This document shows, one piece after another, positions 15,969 to 24,097 of a DNA stretch of 53,196 bases. Made by a program: the position numbers and the translations under genes. Position 1 is the first letter of the stretch. Each line of letters begins with the position of its first letter. This DNA is from a virus: positions 1-53,196 of IMG/VR virus record IMGVR_UViG_3300042558_001779; one strand, given 5' to 3'. The notes under the pieces were generated by a model. It did not search any database, was not told where the DNA came from, and saw only the letters and a program-made list of their open reading frames with translations.

Positions 15969-17438
15969 CTATGCCTCACTGCTGACTACTGGCATTTTTT
16001 CTCTATCAAATTCATTAATTTTTTCTTTACCTATGATTTCGGTAAATAAATCTTGAGCGCTTATAGACCTTGCGTATTCAAGACGCAAAATTGAATCTTC
16101 GATTTGTTTTCTTTTAGAAACAGCATTGAAATCATCAAACGCTCCCACATCTCTTTGTGTTTGCATTTGCTCAAAAACAGCAATTAACTCATCTGCCTTT
16201 CTGCGTAATTCATCCGTATTTATTTCTTTTAGTCGCGTTTGTATGTTCCTAAGCGTTTCGAGCGCCTCGTCGTTTGCTACATCTTCAAAATACGCTTGTT
16301 TAAATACTTCAACCATTATATCTGGTCTATACATGTCGTCAAAAAGAGCATCGTTCCTTGCATTTGAATCAAATCCAAGCGAGTTGTCGATGGGCACCAT
16401 GTAACTAACTCCGCCGTCTGTTTCAAGCAAAAAGTTTCCAGTATGCCTATCTCCATTGACCATAATTGAATCAAATAATGCAGTTGTCCATAAAGACTCT
16501 TTGTCAATATTTTCTGGTGTTTTAGTAATAGTGTAAGGTCCAAAATTCCTTTCAACACTATGGATTTTACCAGACCTGCGATTATGCACTAGTTCTGACA
16601 CAAGAGTAACGCCATTGTATTCTGCTGGAACAATACGCATCGGTATTGGTTCAAAACCTAGCGCTTGAGAAAAGTGCTCACCCATTACTTCGTTTAATGG
16701 TTCTGCAATATGAAACGATGGTGCTTCTTTATATTTATAGCCAATCATGTTCCCCGTAATCGTGTCTTCGAGGCGTGTCATTCCATTTACACCACCACCC
16801 GAACCAATGACTTTAAAACGCGGTTTACGACCAAAAAGTCCTATTCTCCCAGAGTTTGAAACAATCGCAGCCATTAGGTATTCATCTGGAATATCAGACA
16901 ATGAACCACCGTCTCCAATATGTTTAATTGCATCAGCAGAGGACTCAATAACTTTTGACTCCCCAGTTTTGGGGTCTTTAATTATTGCGCCAGAAGGAAC
17001 TGGTTTAATTTCAAGACGACCAGCAGCATCAGAAAATCCGACACCAGAATCAACAATTTGTTTTTCATCTTTACTTGATTTAGGTCTCAAAAATCCTCTA
17101 TTGAAACCGCCAGCCAACTTTTTTAACCCATCAGCGGCAGCACGCGCAGCCTCATTTGCTGCTGTTTGTGCGCTTGGAACCATACAGTTAGACATATTTA
17201 TGTCTGTGAACTGATTGGCATTAGGGGTTCCTGCTGGGCATCGCATCTTGCCGTTTTCGTCAACAATAACGCCTGCACGCCGAGCAGAAGTTACACCTAC
17301 AGAAGGAACACTATTGTCTTCCCGCAATGACCGTCCAAGAAAACCTTTTGTGCGGATGCCGTCGCCTACAGACTTAAATGCTGCTGCAGCCTTCACTACC
17401 CTCTGAGTGGGGTCAAATGGTTGTTCGTAGACAGCCAC
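15969..17438 (-). CDS. Tagged protein with intact kinase-like domain (shortest member)
   Basis: This 489-aa protein is the most compact of the tagged set. The tag module is R66, C67 to C85 (RCPAG, QFTD, SNC). After a linker come SADAIKHIGDGGSLSDIPDEY (about 163-183), the glycine loop GGGVNG near 216, a GYKYK lysine strand, the catalytic loop D330-R-H-T-G-N335 and the metal-binding PIDNSLGF with Asp351. The spacing between the two Asp residues is 21, as in the 980-aa protein. The C-terminal 110 residues are helical. The start is a GTG with an AGAGG ribosome-binding site 8 bp upstream. It is a kinase-like protein of the HipA/PI3K-like type, with target unknown, probably virion-associated by position. 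Confidence 0.75.
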   Translation of the reverse strand: MAVYEQPFDPTQRVVKAAAAFKSVGDGIRTKGFLGRSLREDNSVPSVGVTSARRAGVIVDENGKMRCPAGTPNANQFTDINMSNCMVPSAQTAANEAARAAADGLKKLAGGFNRGFLRPKSSKDEKQIVDSGVGFSDAAGRLEIKPVPSGAIIKDPKTGESKVIESSADAIKHIGDGGSLSDIPDEYLMAAIVSNSGRIGLFGRKPRFKVIGSGGGVNGMTRLEDTITGNMIGYKYKEAPSFHIAEPLNEVMGEHFSQALGFEPIPMRIVPAEYNGVTLVSELVHNRRSGKIHSVERNFGPYTITKTPENIDKESLWTTALFDSIMVNGDRHTGNFLLETDGGVSYMVPIDNSLGFDSNARNDALFDDMYRPDIMVEVFKQAYFEDVANDEALETLRNIQTRLKEINTDELRRKADELIAVFEQMQTQRDVGAFDDFNAVSKRKQIEDSILRLEYARSISAQDLFTEIIGKEKINEFDREKMPVVSSEA

Positions 17439-17456
17439 CAGAAACCTCTGGTGAAC

Positions 17457-17708
17457 TTACTCTGTTGGCTCTGAAGCAGGCTCTTCAGCAGGTGCTTCTT
17501 CAGCAACTACTACTGTCTCTTCGACAACTGGAGCAGGCTCAGACTCAACGACTGGCTCAGACTTCTTCTTAGACTTCTTGTCGGCAGCCTTAGGCTCTTC
17601 AGCCTCAACTACTTCAACGACTTCAGTCTTTGATTGAACTGGCTCAACAGCCTTGTTTTCAACTTGGATAAACCCAGTTGTGCTTGGTTGAACTTTTTTC
17701 GGTGCCAT
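17457..17708 (-). CDS. Acidic Glu/Val/Pro-rich small protein
   Basis: This 83-aa, almost entirely low-complexity protein has a short ordered-looking N-terminus (TTGFIQVEN) followed by Glu/Val/Ala/Pro repeats interrupted by one Lys cluster (KKSKKKS, about 44-50). Its start overlaps the previous stop (TAATG), so translation is coupled. It lies between the DUF6582-like gene and the first tagged kinase. Such small acidic proteins next to head genes can be decoration proteins, scaffold helpers or neutralisers of basic partners. I cannot choose. Its composition could make it a charge partner of the very basic linkers of the tagged proteins. Confidence 0.55.
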   Translation of the reverse strand: MAPKKVQPSTTGFIQVENKAVEPVQSKTEVVEVVEAEEPKAADKKSKKKSEPVVESEPAPVVEETVVVAEEAPAEEPASEPTE

Positions 17709-19114
17709 TATTGTTCCTCAATTCCTGTCTCAACAGCGAGCATTTCAAATTCCATAAGGTCTGCAAGGAACTTCGTTGCTTCAGCATCGTCGCTCTTCTC
17801 GCCTTCGGTCATGTCCTCTTCAGGCTTGACCATTTCCTCGGATTCCTCTTCGTCGTCTTCCATGTCCTCGGACTTTTCGGACCATTCTTCTGGAATCATG
17901 TCTTCCTTGCCAAGTTCTGCTGCGCGCTTCATGATATGAGCCTTTGCTGCTTCCTTGTCTCCTGCGCGACCGTATGCTTGGATTGCGTTCTTGAGGTCGT
18001 CTTCATCCTTGATTGGGAATGAACCGTCAGGAAGTGCTTCTCCAGCCTCTGCCATTGCGTTGCGAGCCTCTTCGTCATACATGCGCTTGAGGGCGAGGTC
18101 TGCAACTTCTGCATCGATGTCTGCTGCTTCGTCTGCTTCGTACTCATCCCATCCAAGGACTTCTCCGTCCAAGGAAACGAATACATCGTATGACTTGCCA
18201 TCAAGACCGTCAATTTCAACTGCGAAAGCGTCGTAGCCTTCAAACATGTCTGCATCAACGCTGATTACATCGCCTTCAACTGACTTTGTAGCGAGGATTG
18301 CTGCTTCGTTGAACGAGATAACTTTTGTGCCGTTAATTTCTGCAACTTCGCCAATGACGCTTTCGTTGAGAAGGTGCCAGCCCATGCATTCACCAGTTGA
18401 ACCATCAAAGAATGCTTCAATTGGCTTGCCATCTTTGCGCTGAACATCAACAACATAAATGTCTGTTTCATCTGAATAGCCAGAGTCAAGAACTTTTCCT
18501 GAGAACATGTCCTCAGCAACGCCTTCAACTTCAAGAAGTGACGGCATGTCTTGTTCTGCTGCACAACCACCTGGGCATTGTGCGCAAACTGTTGCACCAC
18601 CAGGGAGCATCTTGCGTTCAAACGCGCAAACAAATGCGTCGTCGTCGAAATCTGCTGACTTAACGCCCATTGTGTCCATGCGCTTTGCACGAGCCTTCTT
18701 GCGCTTTGCCATTGGAGATTCGTCCATCAACTCTTCTTCGACACCTTCGACCATGTTGGACATAGGCGAACCGCCCTTGGTGTCCATGTCGTCTACGGTG
18801 ACCCAGCCATCTTCTTCGATGTCTGACTTAACGGAAACTGCTGCTGCGCCGCATTTGCCGCACACCTTGTCTCCGACCTTGTATCCGCATTCTGAGAGTT
18901 CAAGACCCTTTGCGCATGAAATGCTGCCGTCTGCGCTCAACTTGACTGTGGGCTTGTCTGCCATGTCTTCTGTCTCCTTGTATTGCATGGTTGATGAAAT
19001 ACAACCCTTAGGATTGGTACATCCAGAACATGGGTTCATTCGCTTTTCGCCTGAAACCATGCAATGAAATTTTGCTGTTGTTTTTGGTAAACCGTTCTGA
19101 GAAGTATAACTCAT
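17708..19114 (-). CDS. Cys-rich head-operon protein with PepSY-like repeats and a DUF6582-like end
   Basis: In this 468-aa protein, N-terminal residues 18-38 hold C18, C29, C32 and C38 (PCSGCTNPKGC). More cysteines follow at about 67-85 (VCGKCG) and 163-185 (CAQCPGGC), enough for two or three metal sites. Residues about 200-325 contain two PepSY-like beta repeats (DGKPIEAFFDGSTGECMG; DGKSYDVFVSLDGEVLG). Residues about 350-410 (ALPDGSFPI, DLKNAIQAYGRAGD, HIMKRAAELG, IPEEW) match the phage DUF6582 module as I remember it. The C-terminus is very acidic. An internal ATG at 18964 (residue 51) has a better ribosome-binding site (AAGGAG) than the ATG at 19114 (AGAGGG), so a shorter form without the first Cys knuckle is possible. 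It lies between protease and kinase genes. A head role is inferred. Confidence 0.7.
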   Translation of the reverse strand: MSYTSQNGLPKTTAKFHCMVSGEKRMNPCSGCTNPKGCISSTMQYKETEDMADKPTVKLSADGSISCAKGLELSECGYKVGDKVCGKCGAAAVSVKSDIEEDGWVTVDDMDTKGGSPMSNMVEGVEEELMDESPMAKRKKARAKRMDTMGVKSADFDDDAFVCAFERKMLPGGATVCAQCPGGCAAEQDMPSLLEVEGVAEDMFSGKVLDSGYSDETDIYVVDVQRKDGKPIEAFFDGSTGECMGWHLLNESVIGEVAEINGTKVISFNEAAILATKSVEGDVISVDADMFEGYDAFAVEIDGLDGKSYDVFVSLDGEVLGWDEYEADEAADIDAEVADLALKRMYDEEARNAMAEAGEALPDGSFPIKDEDDLKNAIQAYGRAGDKEAAKAHIMKRAAELGKEDMIPEEWSEKSEDMEDDEEESEEMVKPEEDMTEGEKSDDAEATKFLADLMEFEMLAVETGIEEQ

Positions 19115-19129
19115 CTGAGTATGTCCCTC

Positions 19130-21163
19130 TTAGTGGTTTTCCTTGTTGTGCAATTCTTTATACGCGCTTAACGCATTAATCATTGCACTCTTTGCTTCTG
19201 ACGAAACACTACTACCAAAGTAGATTCCTGTCTCGTCAACTTGCGAATCAATTTCGTGGAACTCAAGGATTGGGTCAATGAGTGCTTTCACGCTGAAAAG
19301 CGAGGCAATAGGTGCAGTAATTCTCATTTCACCATTTGACTTAACTTGTACGACTGGTTCTTTTGATGGCGCTGATGCAGCGACAACTTCTTGAAGGATT
19401 TCCATAGCCTGCTGAAGTTTCTGCAGGTTGCGATTGCTAATCATGCGACCAGCCTTCGTCTGCATTTCTTCGTCAATAGACTTACCAAGTTGTGAAAGGA
19501 TTGACATAAGTGCCGAAACTGGCTTTGGCTTATCTTTTCCTCCGCAACCACAACCACAGTCATCCTTGTCTTCCTCGGTGTCCATACCCATTCCGTCACC
19601 CATATTGCGACGGTGAATGACAATCATTCCCTTTTCGTCATCGCCAGCATGTTCCCAGTTATTTTTGTCTTCAACAAACTTGGCAAATTCTGGTTGCTCA
19701 GCAAGGAATGCTTTAAGCATTTCTGCTGCTTTACCTTCAATTTGACCAGGAGTCATGGATGACATATCTTCGTCTTCCATCATGTCCATTCCCTTTTCGG
19801 CACCTGACGGGATGCGACTAAGACGGTCGTTCCACTCGCGGTCATTCCAGATAGAACCGTTAGAAACTCCACGAATCTTGTTGCGGCAGTTCTTCATGCC
19901 AGGATGGTGACATCCTTCGTTAGGCCAAAGACCAGTAGTTTCATGATGCAACCATGCGCAAATACGCTCAAGTGGGTACAACTCTGGGTGGTCAGCAAGA
20001 ATTACTCTGCAACGACGGAATCCGCCTTCGCGCTTCATGATTGGACGCCAGTATTTCAGCAATGCTTCAAGGTTTCCGCGACGAGGACCGCGACCTTGGA
20101 GGACATCTCCAGTGAAGTTTTCCTGAGGAATACCCACAGCCTCGGGTGCTTTTACAGATGGCTCATTGAGAGGAATGTCAACTGACTCGCTTCCGCCACC
20201 CGAGCATGATGCGCACTTGCAAATCTTTGGCTTAACGCCTTCTGGCAGTCCTGGATATTCTTCCATTTCGCGCTGGTATTGACGCATTACGGGATTGCCA
20301 TTTCTTTGAGGCATCTCTTCTTCGTTGTCATCATTTTCGGCATTTAAGTAAACAGTCTCTGGCTTTACCTTTACTGCGCTGCCAAACATGAACTCATCGC
20401 CATCAAAATGGTAGGTGACGCGCAATGTCTGCTTGTTTCCATCTTTGTCCATATGGTCGAAGATGACCATGTTTTTATCTGATGTGCGGAGGCGTACTGC
20501 ACCACCAAAACGCATAGCAAGTGCTTTTGCCAGGTTTGCTTGGCGACCCATTGCTGGATTTGCTGCTGGAACTCCGCCATCTTCGCCGCGTGGACCAGTG
20601 TAATCTGCATCATCATCTTGCTCACGGAGAGATTCATCTGACTTGATTGAAATGGTGCTTGTAAGTTGGTTTGCGCCGTGGAGAACTGGTGAAACTTCGT
20701 AAAGTTCTACTTCACGGAGGAGGTTTGCTTGACGCTGTGAGTCATAGTCGGCATTAAGGGTTTTGTAACCGATTGACCATTCCTGTTCTTCTCCAAAGAA
20801 TGCAACATCAGCAAATGCTTGACGACCACGCTCAGATTTAAGGTTGAACTGAACTCGTGCGTAGAGTCCGCCGATGCCAGCACGCTTCATCTTCATTGGG
20901 AGACGAGGGTCATTTGGTCCAACTTCGTAGATTTCAATGACTTTCCCGATTGGTTCGTTCCAGTTATGCCCCCAAACAACGCGAGGCTTGCGGCGCTTGA
21001 GGCTTTCAGTAAAGCAACCAGGGAGACAGATGTCGCCAACGCTGTCTTTATTTCCAAGACCTGCTACGAAGCACTCAATGATGCCTTCTGCCTCGTCAAT
21101 GTTGACTTGCCCTTGCATCGCTTTGTATTCGGTACCAGACAGTGCGGCATTATCATGAGGCAT
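19130..21163 (-). CDS. Prohead protease (HK97 gp4-like) fused to a long Cys-rich scaffold-like region
   Basis: The first 190 of 677 residues form the HK97-type prohead serine protease: catalytic His66 in VVWGHNWNEP and Ser130 in EWSIGYK, the same places as His65 and Ser112 in HK97. It would cut the capsid delta domain and itself during maturation. The rest is unusual. A module at about 375-430 (RRCRVILADHPEL, ICAWLHHETTG, CHHPGMKNC) is rich in Cys and His. An acidic linker and a CGCGCGG cluster follow near 537, then a helical end (about 555-590) like a scaffold. The ATG has a GGAG site 8 bp upstream. A protease-scaffold fusion is plausible because no separate scaffold gene is visible. Confidence 0.88.
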   Translation of the reverse strand: MPHDNAALSGTEYKAMQGQVNIDEAEGIIECFVAGLGNKDSVGDICLPGCFTESLKRRKPRVVWGHNWNEPIGKVIEIYEVGPNDPRLPMKMKRAGIGGLYARVQFNLKSERGRQAFADVAFFGEEQEWSIGYKTLNADYDSQRQANLLREVELYEVSPVLHGANQLTSTISIKSDESLREQDDDADYTGPRGEDGGVPAANPAMGRQANLAKALAMRFGGAVRLRTSDKNMVIFDHMDKDGNKQTLRVTYHFDGDEFMFGSAVKVKPETVYLNAENDDNEEEMPQRNGNPVMRQYQREMEEYPGLPEGVKPKICKCASCSGGGSESVDIPLNEPSVKAPEAVGIPQENFTGDVLQGRGPRRGNLEALLKYWRPIMKREGGFRRCRVILADHPELYPLERICAWLHHETTGLWPNEGCHHPGMKNCRNKIRGVSNGSIWNDREWNDRLSRIPSGAEKGMDMMEDEDMSSMTPGQIEGKAAEMLKAFLAEQPEFAKFVEDKNNWEHAGDDEKGMIVIHRRNMGDGMGMDTEEDKDDCGCGCGGKDKPKPVSALMSILSQLGKSIDEEMQTKAGRMISNRNLQKLQQAMEILQEVVAASAPSKEPVVQVKSNGEMRITAPIASLFSVKALIDPILEFHEIDSQVDETGIYFGSSVSSEAKSAMINALSAYKELHNKENH

Positions 21164-21279
21164 AAAACAACTCCAAAAGCATGTGTTTCTTCAACAATAA
21201 ACCATTGAGGGTTGTGTTTACTGCAACAATGAAAACTTTATTGGCCTGCTTTTAGTAAAGTAAGCCAGGTTTACTTAAA

Positions 21280-21600
21280 CTATTTGTAGTGCTTCTCTAG
21301 AATCTTGGTAAGAGATTGCTTGCTTGTAGCACCAATAACCCTGTCGACTTCTTTGCCATTGACATAAACAATCATCGTAGGGATGCTCATAATCTCCATA
21401 GATTCTCCAAGAGAAGTGTTCTTGTCAACATTTACAGCAGCAAAAGAAACTTCACCCGATAAATCAAATGAAATATCCTCAAGAATTGGTGCCATCATCT
21501 TGCATGGTCCACACCATTCAGCCCAAAAGTCAACAACAGCAACGGAGTTGTTGTTGATGAAGTCATCGTAAATGGATTGTGTAAGTTCTGGAAGAGCCAT
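21280..21600 (-). CDS. trxA: Thioredoxin
   Basis: This 106-aa protein has the full thioredoxin fold signature: DFWAEWCGPCK with redox Cys30 and Cys33, buried Asp24, and the cis-proline at Pro74 (SIPT). It is a cytoplasmic disulfide reductase. Its start overlaps the portal gene stop (TAATG), so it is translated with the head proteins, between portal and protease. Two partners are likely. One is the phage class II ribonucleotide reductase, whose C-terminal Cys pair needs a thiol donor. The other is the many Cys-cluster proteins of this operon. Both are inference. About 115 bp follow before the protease gene, without a clear terminator. Confidence 0.95.
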   Translation of the reverse strand: MALPELTQSIYDDFINNNSVAVVDFWAEWCGPCKMMAPILEDISFDLSGEVSFAAVNVDKNTSLGESMEIMSIPTMIVYVNGKEVDRVIGATSKQSLTKILEKHYK

Positions 21601-23798
21601 TAGTCAAACTTCAATCTGCATCGACAGTTAATCGTCAAATTAATAGGAGCAAGCGGGTCGCCAGGGAAACGAAGAGTTGCATCGCTCACTGGGAATCCAT
21701 CTTTAATGTCAACGGTTTTGCCGTGGAGGAGAATATGTTCTCCACGAACTCGTGAATCGCGACGGGTAACCCATGTTTTTGTTGCGCCGCCCATTCTAAT
21801 CCCACCAAAGTATGTTCCAGCGTTATATGAAGTTTGCGACTCTTGCTCTGCAATTGTGCGCTTACGCTTTCCGAGAAGGTTTGCAAAGATTGCCCCAATG
21901 GCAGCCTTCAGCATGCTCAACCTGTCTTCGTCTTCATCAAGAGCCATAGCAATCAGAATTGCTGCAATGATTTCCTCTTTGGTTGTTGTATTTGCCTTTT
22001 GCACACGAGCAATCTGGTCATCTACAACCTTTTCAACTTCTGCTTCTTCAACATCTGGTGGCATACCTGTTCTTTGACCAGCGAGAGCAATAGCATCTGT
22101 TGCAATTGATTTGAGCATCGGGCGAACATCTTCGTCTAATTGCTTTGCCCAAACCTCTGTGTCAAAGATTGCATCAACTTCTAAAGTCTTTGATGCCAGC
22201 GCCTTGCGAGCCTTGGCACCAAAAGCCTTCTCTGTTACAACCCTTTGTTGACGCTCAAAGTATCGCTCAAGGTTACGGTCAAGAATTTCTGTCCATCTAT
22301 CAGAGTCTTGCTCTGCCTTAACATCCCACTCATCATCGGCAACAAAAGCACTCTTGTACTCAATTCCACCAAACTCTGCGCTCAAAGCACCTTCAGGCGT
22401 CGGAGCAACGGTCGTTTCAAGACTTGTTGGTGCTGTTTCTGGCGTTGGAGGAATACCAGCGGCTGCCAACTCCTCTGGTGAAACCTCTGGAGAATTCATC
22501 GGGAGCCCTTGAGGGCCAGCAGGTGCAGCAGCGCCTGCAGCCATATCAACAGGCTGTTGCTCTTCTGGCTTAAACGGCTTCTCTGTATTGGCAATTGGTG
22601 TTTGGTTAGGATTCTGAAGAAGACTGTCTGCAAGTTCAGAGTCAACCTTTTTCTTCCCAGTGCCATCACGATACTCATTGACGCTAATAAGTCCCTGCTG
22701 GAACTCATCCATCAAATAACGCTGACGCTCCTGTTTTGCAACAATAAGAATTGGAACACTGCTTGTATCAAAATCAACATAGTATTTTTCGTCAAGGTCA
22801 TCCAATGCGCGAGCAAGAGAATCAAGGTGAGGAAGCATTGTTTCCATCCAGAAAACACGCAACTCTTCGCCAGCATTAGAAAAAGTACGACCAGCGGCAT
22901 TGCCAATAGCAGACTCTGGAACACCAAAAGCAGAAAGAATTTCTTCCTTAGTGATTTGACGCATTTGCGTATATGCGGCATCTCGTGGAGAAGCCGAAGT
23001 GTCTACGAAGTCAACGCCGTCGTCTGATGAAATGACTGTTGTCGCGCCAGTTCGTGAGAGGTTTCCACGGAAGCGGTTGCGCAATTCGTCCTTGTCGTCA
23101 TCGTCCATCTCTCCACGAACAACAAGAAGACCACCAGGGCGACCATCGTTGAGCAGGTAGTTGCGGTTGTACAACTTTGCCAAGTTTTCAATCTCGATGG
23201 CTACGCCAGCAGATTCCATTGGAGTGATTGAAAGATATGGGTCAAGAGGGTGTGGGCGACGAACCCAAATAACATCCTCTGGCTTGAGGATTACTTTTGT
23301 CCCATTGCGCATATCAACTTCAAAACCTGAAACAAACCTTTTAGGGTCTGGAATTGGCTTGGTGTGCTGTGGTGGCAGAAGATGAAGCCCAATAATACGA
23401 CCATCACGACCGCGCACTTTTTCGATAAATGCACCACGACTGCTCATCAAGAGTTGTGCGGAAAGGCGATAACGGAAAATAAATGAGTTTTCACCAGGGT
23501 TTGACTTTGAGTTCAGGATGTCAAGAAGCGAATCATTCTTGCCAACGATTGCACCCTGAGGAGAGTTGTCCTTCTTCAAGACCATTGGAAGACGGGCTTG
23601 GTTTCCAGCAATTGCGTCAATACAACGGAAGACCCAAGTTACCTTTTGGACGCCTTCACGGTATGCGCGTTCAATATCCCACGCATCGCTATATGGCCTC
23701 CCAGCAAAGGAAGGGTTGAAAGCAACGGGTGCGCCAGCATTAAGCACTGATTTTTCATCAAACCCGTTTAGCGACTTATTGGAACTGTTCCATGCCAT
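21600..23798 (-). CDS. Portal protein fused to a MuF-type head protein
   Basis: In this 732-aa protein, residues 1-400 are an HK97-family portal, the ring at the head vertex through which DNA passes: VFRCIDAIAGNQARLP near 56-72, LLPPQHTKPIPD, then the stem and crown with TKEEILSAFGVPESAIGN (about 285-303) and ERQRYLMDEFQQGLISVNEYR (about 375-395, split here by motif). After a Pro/Ala-rich linker, residues about 490-732 form a MuF/SPP1 gp7-like domain ending in the signature WVTRRDSRVRGEH (about 678) and NCRCRLKF at the very end. MuF proteins are normally separate minor head proteins, and the fusion puts one copy per portal subunit. The RBS is AGGAAACG. Confidence 0.92.
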   Translation of the reverse strand: MAWNSSNKSLNGFDEKSVLNAGAPVAFNPSFAGRPYSDAWDIERAYREGVQKVTWVFRCIDAIAGNQARLPMVLKKDNSPQGAIVGKNDSLLDILNSKSNPGENSFIFRYRLSAQLLMSSRGAFIEKVRGRDGRIIGLHLLPPQHTKPIPDPKRFVSGFEVDMRNGTKVILKPEDVIWVRRPHPLDPYLSITPMESAGVAIEIENLAKLYNRNYLLNDGRPGGLLVVRGEMDDDDKDELRNRFRGNLSRTGATTVISSDDGVDFVDTSASPRDAAYTQMRQITKEEILSAFGVPESAIGNAAGRTFSNAGEELRVFWMETMLPHLDSLARALDDLDEKYYVDFDTSSVPILIVAKQERQRYLMDEFQQGLISVNEYRDGTGKKKVDSELADSLLQNPNQTPIANTEKPFKPEEQQPVDMAAGAAAPAGPQGLPMNSPEVSPEELAAAGIPPTPETAPTSLETTVAPTPEGALSAEFGGIEYKSAFVADDEWDVKAEQDSDRWTEILDRNLERYFERQQRVVTEKAFGAKARKALASKTLEVDAIFDTEVWAKQLDEDVRPMLKSIATDAIALAGQRTGMPPDVEEAEVEKVVDDQIARVQKANTTTKEEIIAAILIAMALDEDEDRLSMLKAAIGAIFANLLGKRKRTIAEQESQTSYNAGTYFGGIRMGGATKTWVTRRDSRVRGEHILLHGKTVDIKDGFPVSDATLRFPGDPLAPINLTINCRCRLKFD

Positions 23799-23801
23799 GT
23801 G

Positions 23802-24032
23802 TTATTCGTTTCCTAACAAGTAGCCGTAGATGCCTGAGCAAACACCAGCAGTGATGAGACCGTATTGGGGCGCGATTATCCACGCACCGATAGTATTAAA
23901 TAATACAAAAAGAACCATGAATAGATGTGCAGCATTTGCTCTATTCGTAATCTTTCTGAGTTTTATTGCTACCGAGGCTGCTTTAATCTTCGTGCGTTTA
24001 AGTTTTGTTGGTAGGAATTTTTTGAATGCCAT
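23802..24032 (-). CDS. Small membrane protein, first gene of the head operon
   Basis: This 76-aa protein has a strongly basic N-terminus (about 1-32, many Lys/Arg) and two hydrophobic segments (about 35-52 and 56-73, with GLITAGVCSGIYGYLLG). It is probably a two-span inner-membrane protein with both ends in the cytoplasm. The ATG at 24032 has an AAGG 10 nt upstream. The in-frame ATG three codons earlier (24041) lacks room for a site. It is the promoter-proximal gene of the minus-strand operon, 3 bp from the portal start. Function unknown. Holin-like or membrane-anchoring roles are possible but not shown. Confidence 0.65.
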   Translation of the reverse strand: MAFKKFLPTKLKRTKIKAASVAIKLRKITNRANAAHLFMVLFVLFNTIGAWIIAPQYGLITAGVCSGIYGYLLGNE

Positions 24033-24097
24033 GCAGTTCATACCTTAGCGCAGTCAAACTCCATAGTACAGTAAAAAGCGATAGGAGTTTGCTTTAT
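24033..24097. promoter_or_regulatory. Divergent control region between head operon and terminase/tail operon
   Basis: These 65 bp separate the starts of the two long, oppositely read gene blocks, so promoters for both probably lie here or just inside the first genes. An AGGAG ribosome-binding site for the terminase is at 24083-24087. A TACTAT on the minus strand could be a -10 box for the head operon, but I see no convincing -35 partner. The short region makes overlapping, mutually affecting promoters likely. Confidence 0.4.

Noticed and set aside
24026-24097. Longer start for the terminase (24 more residues)
   Set aside because: No ribosome site there, overlap with the divergent gene, and a strong AGGAG before the ATG at 24098.
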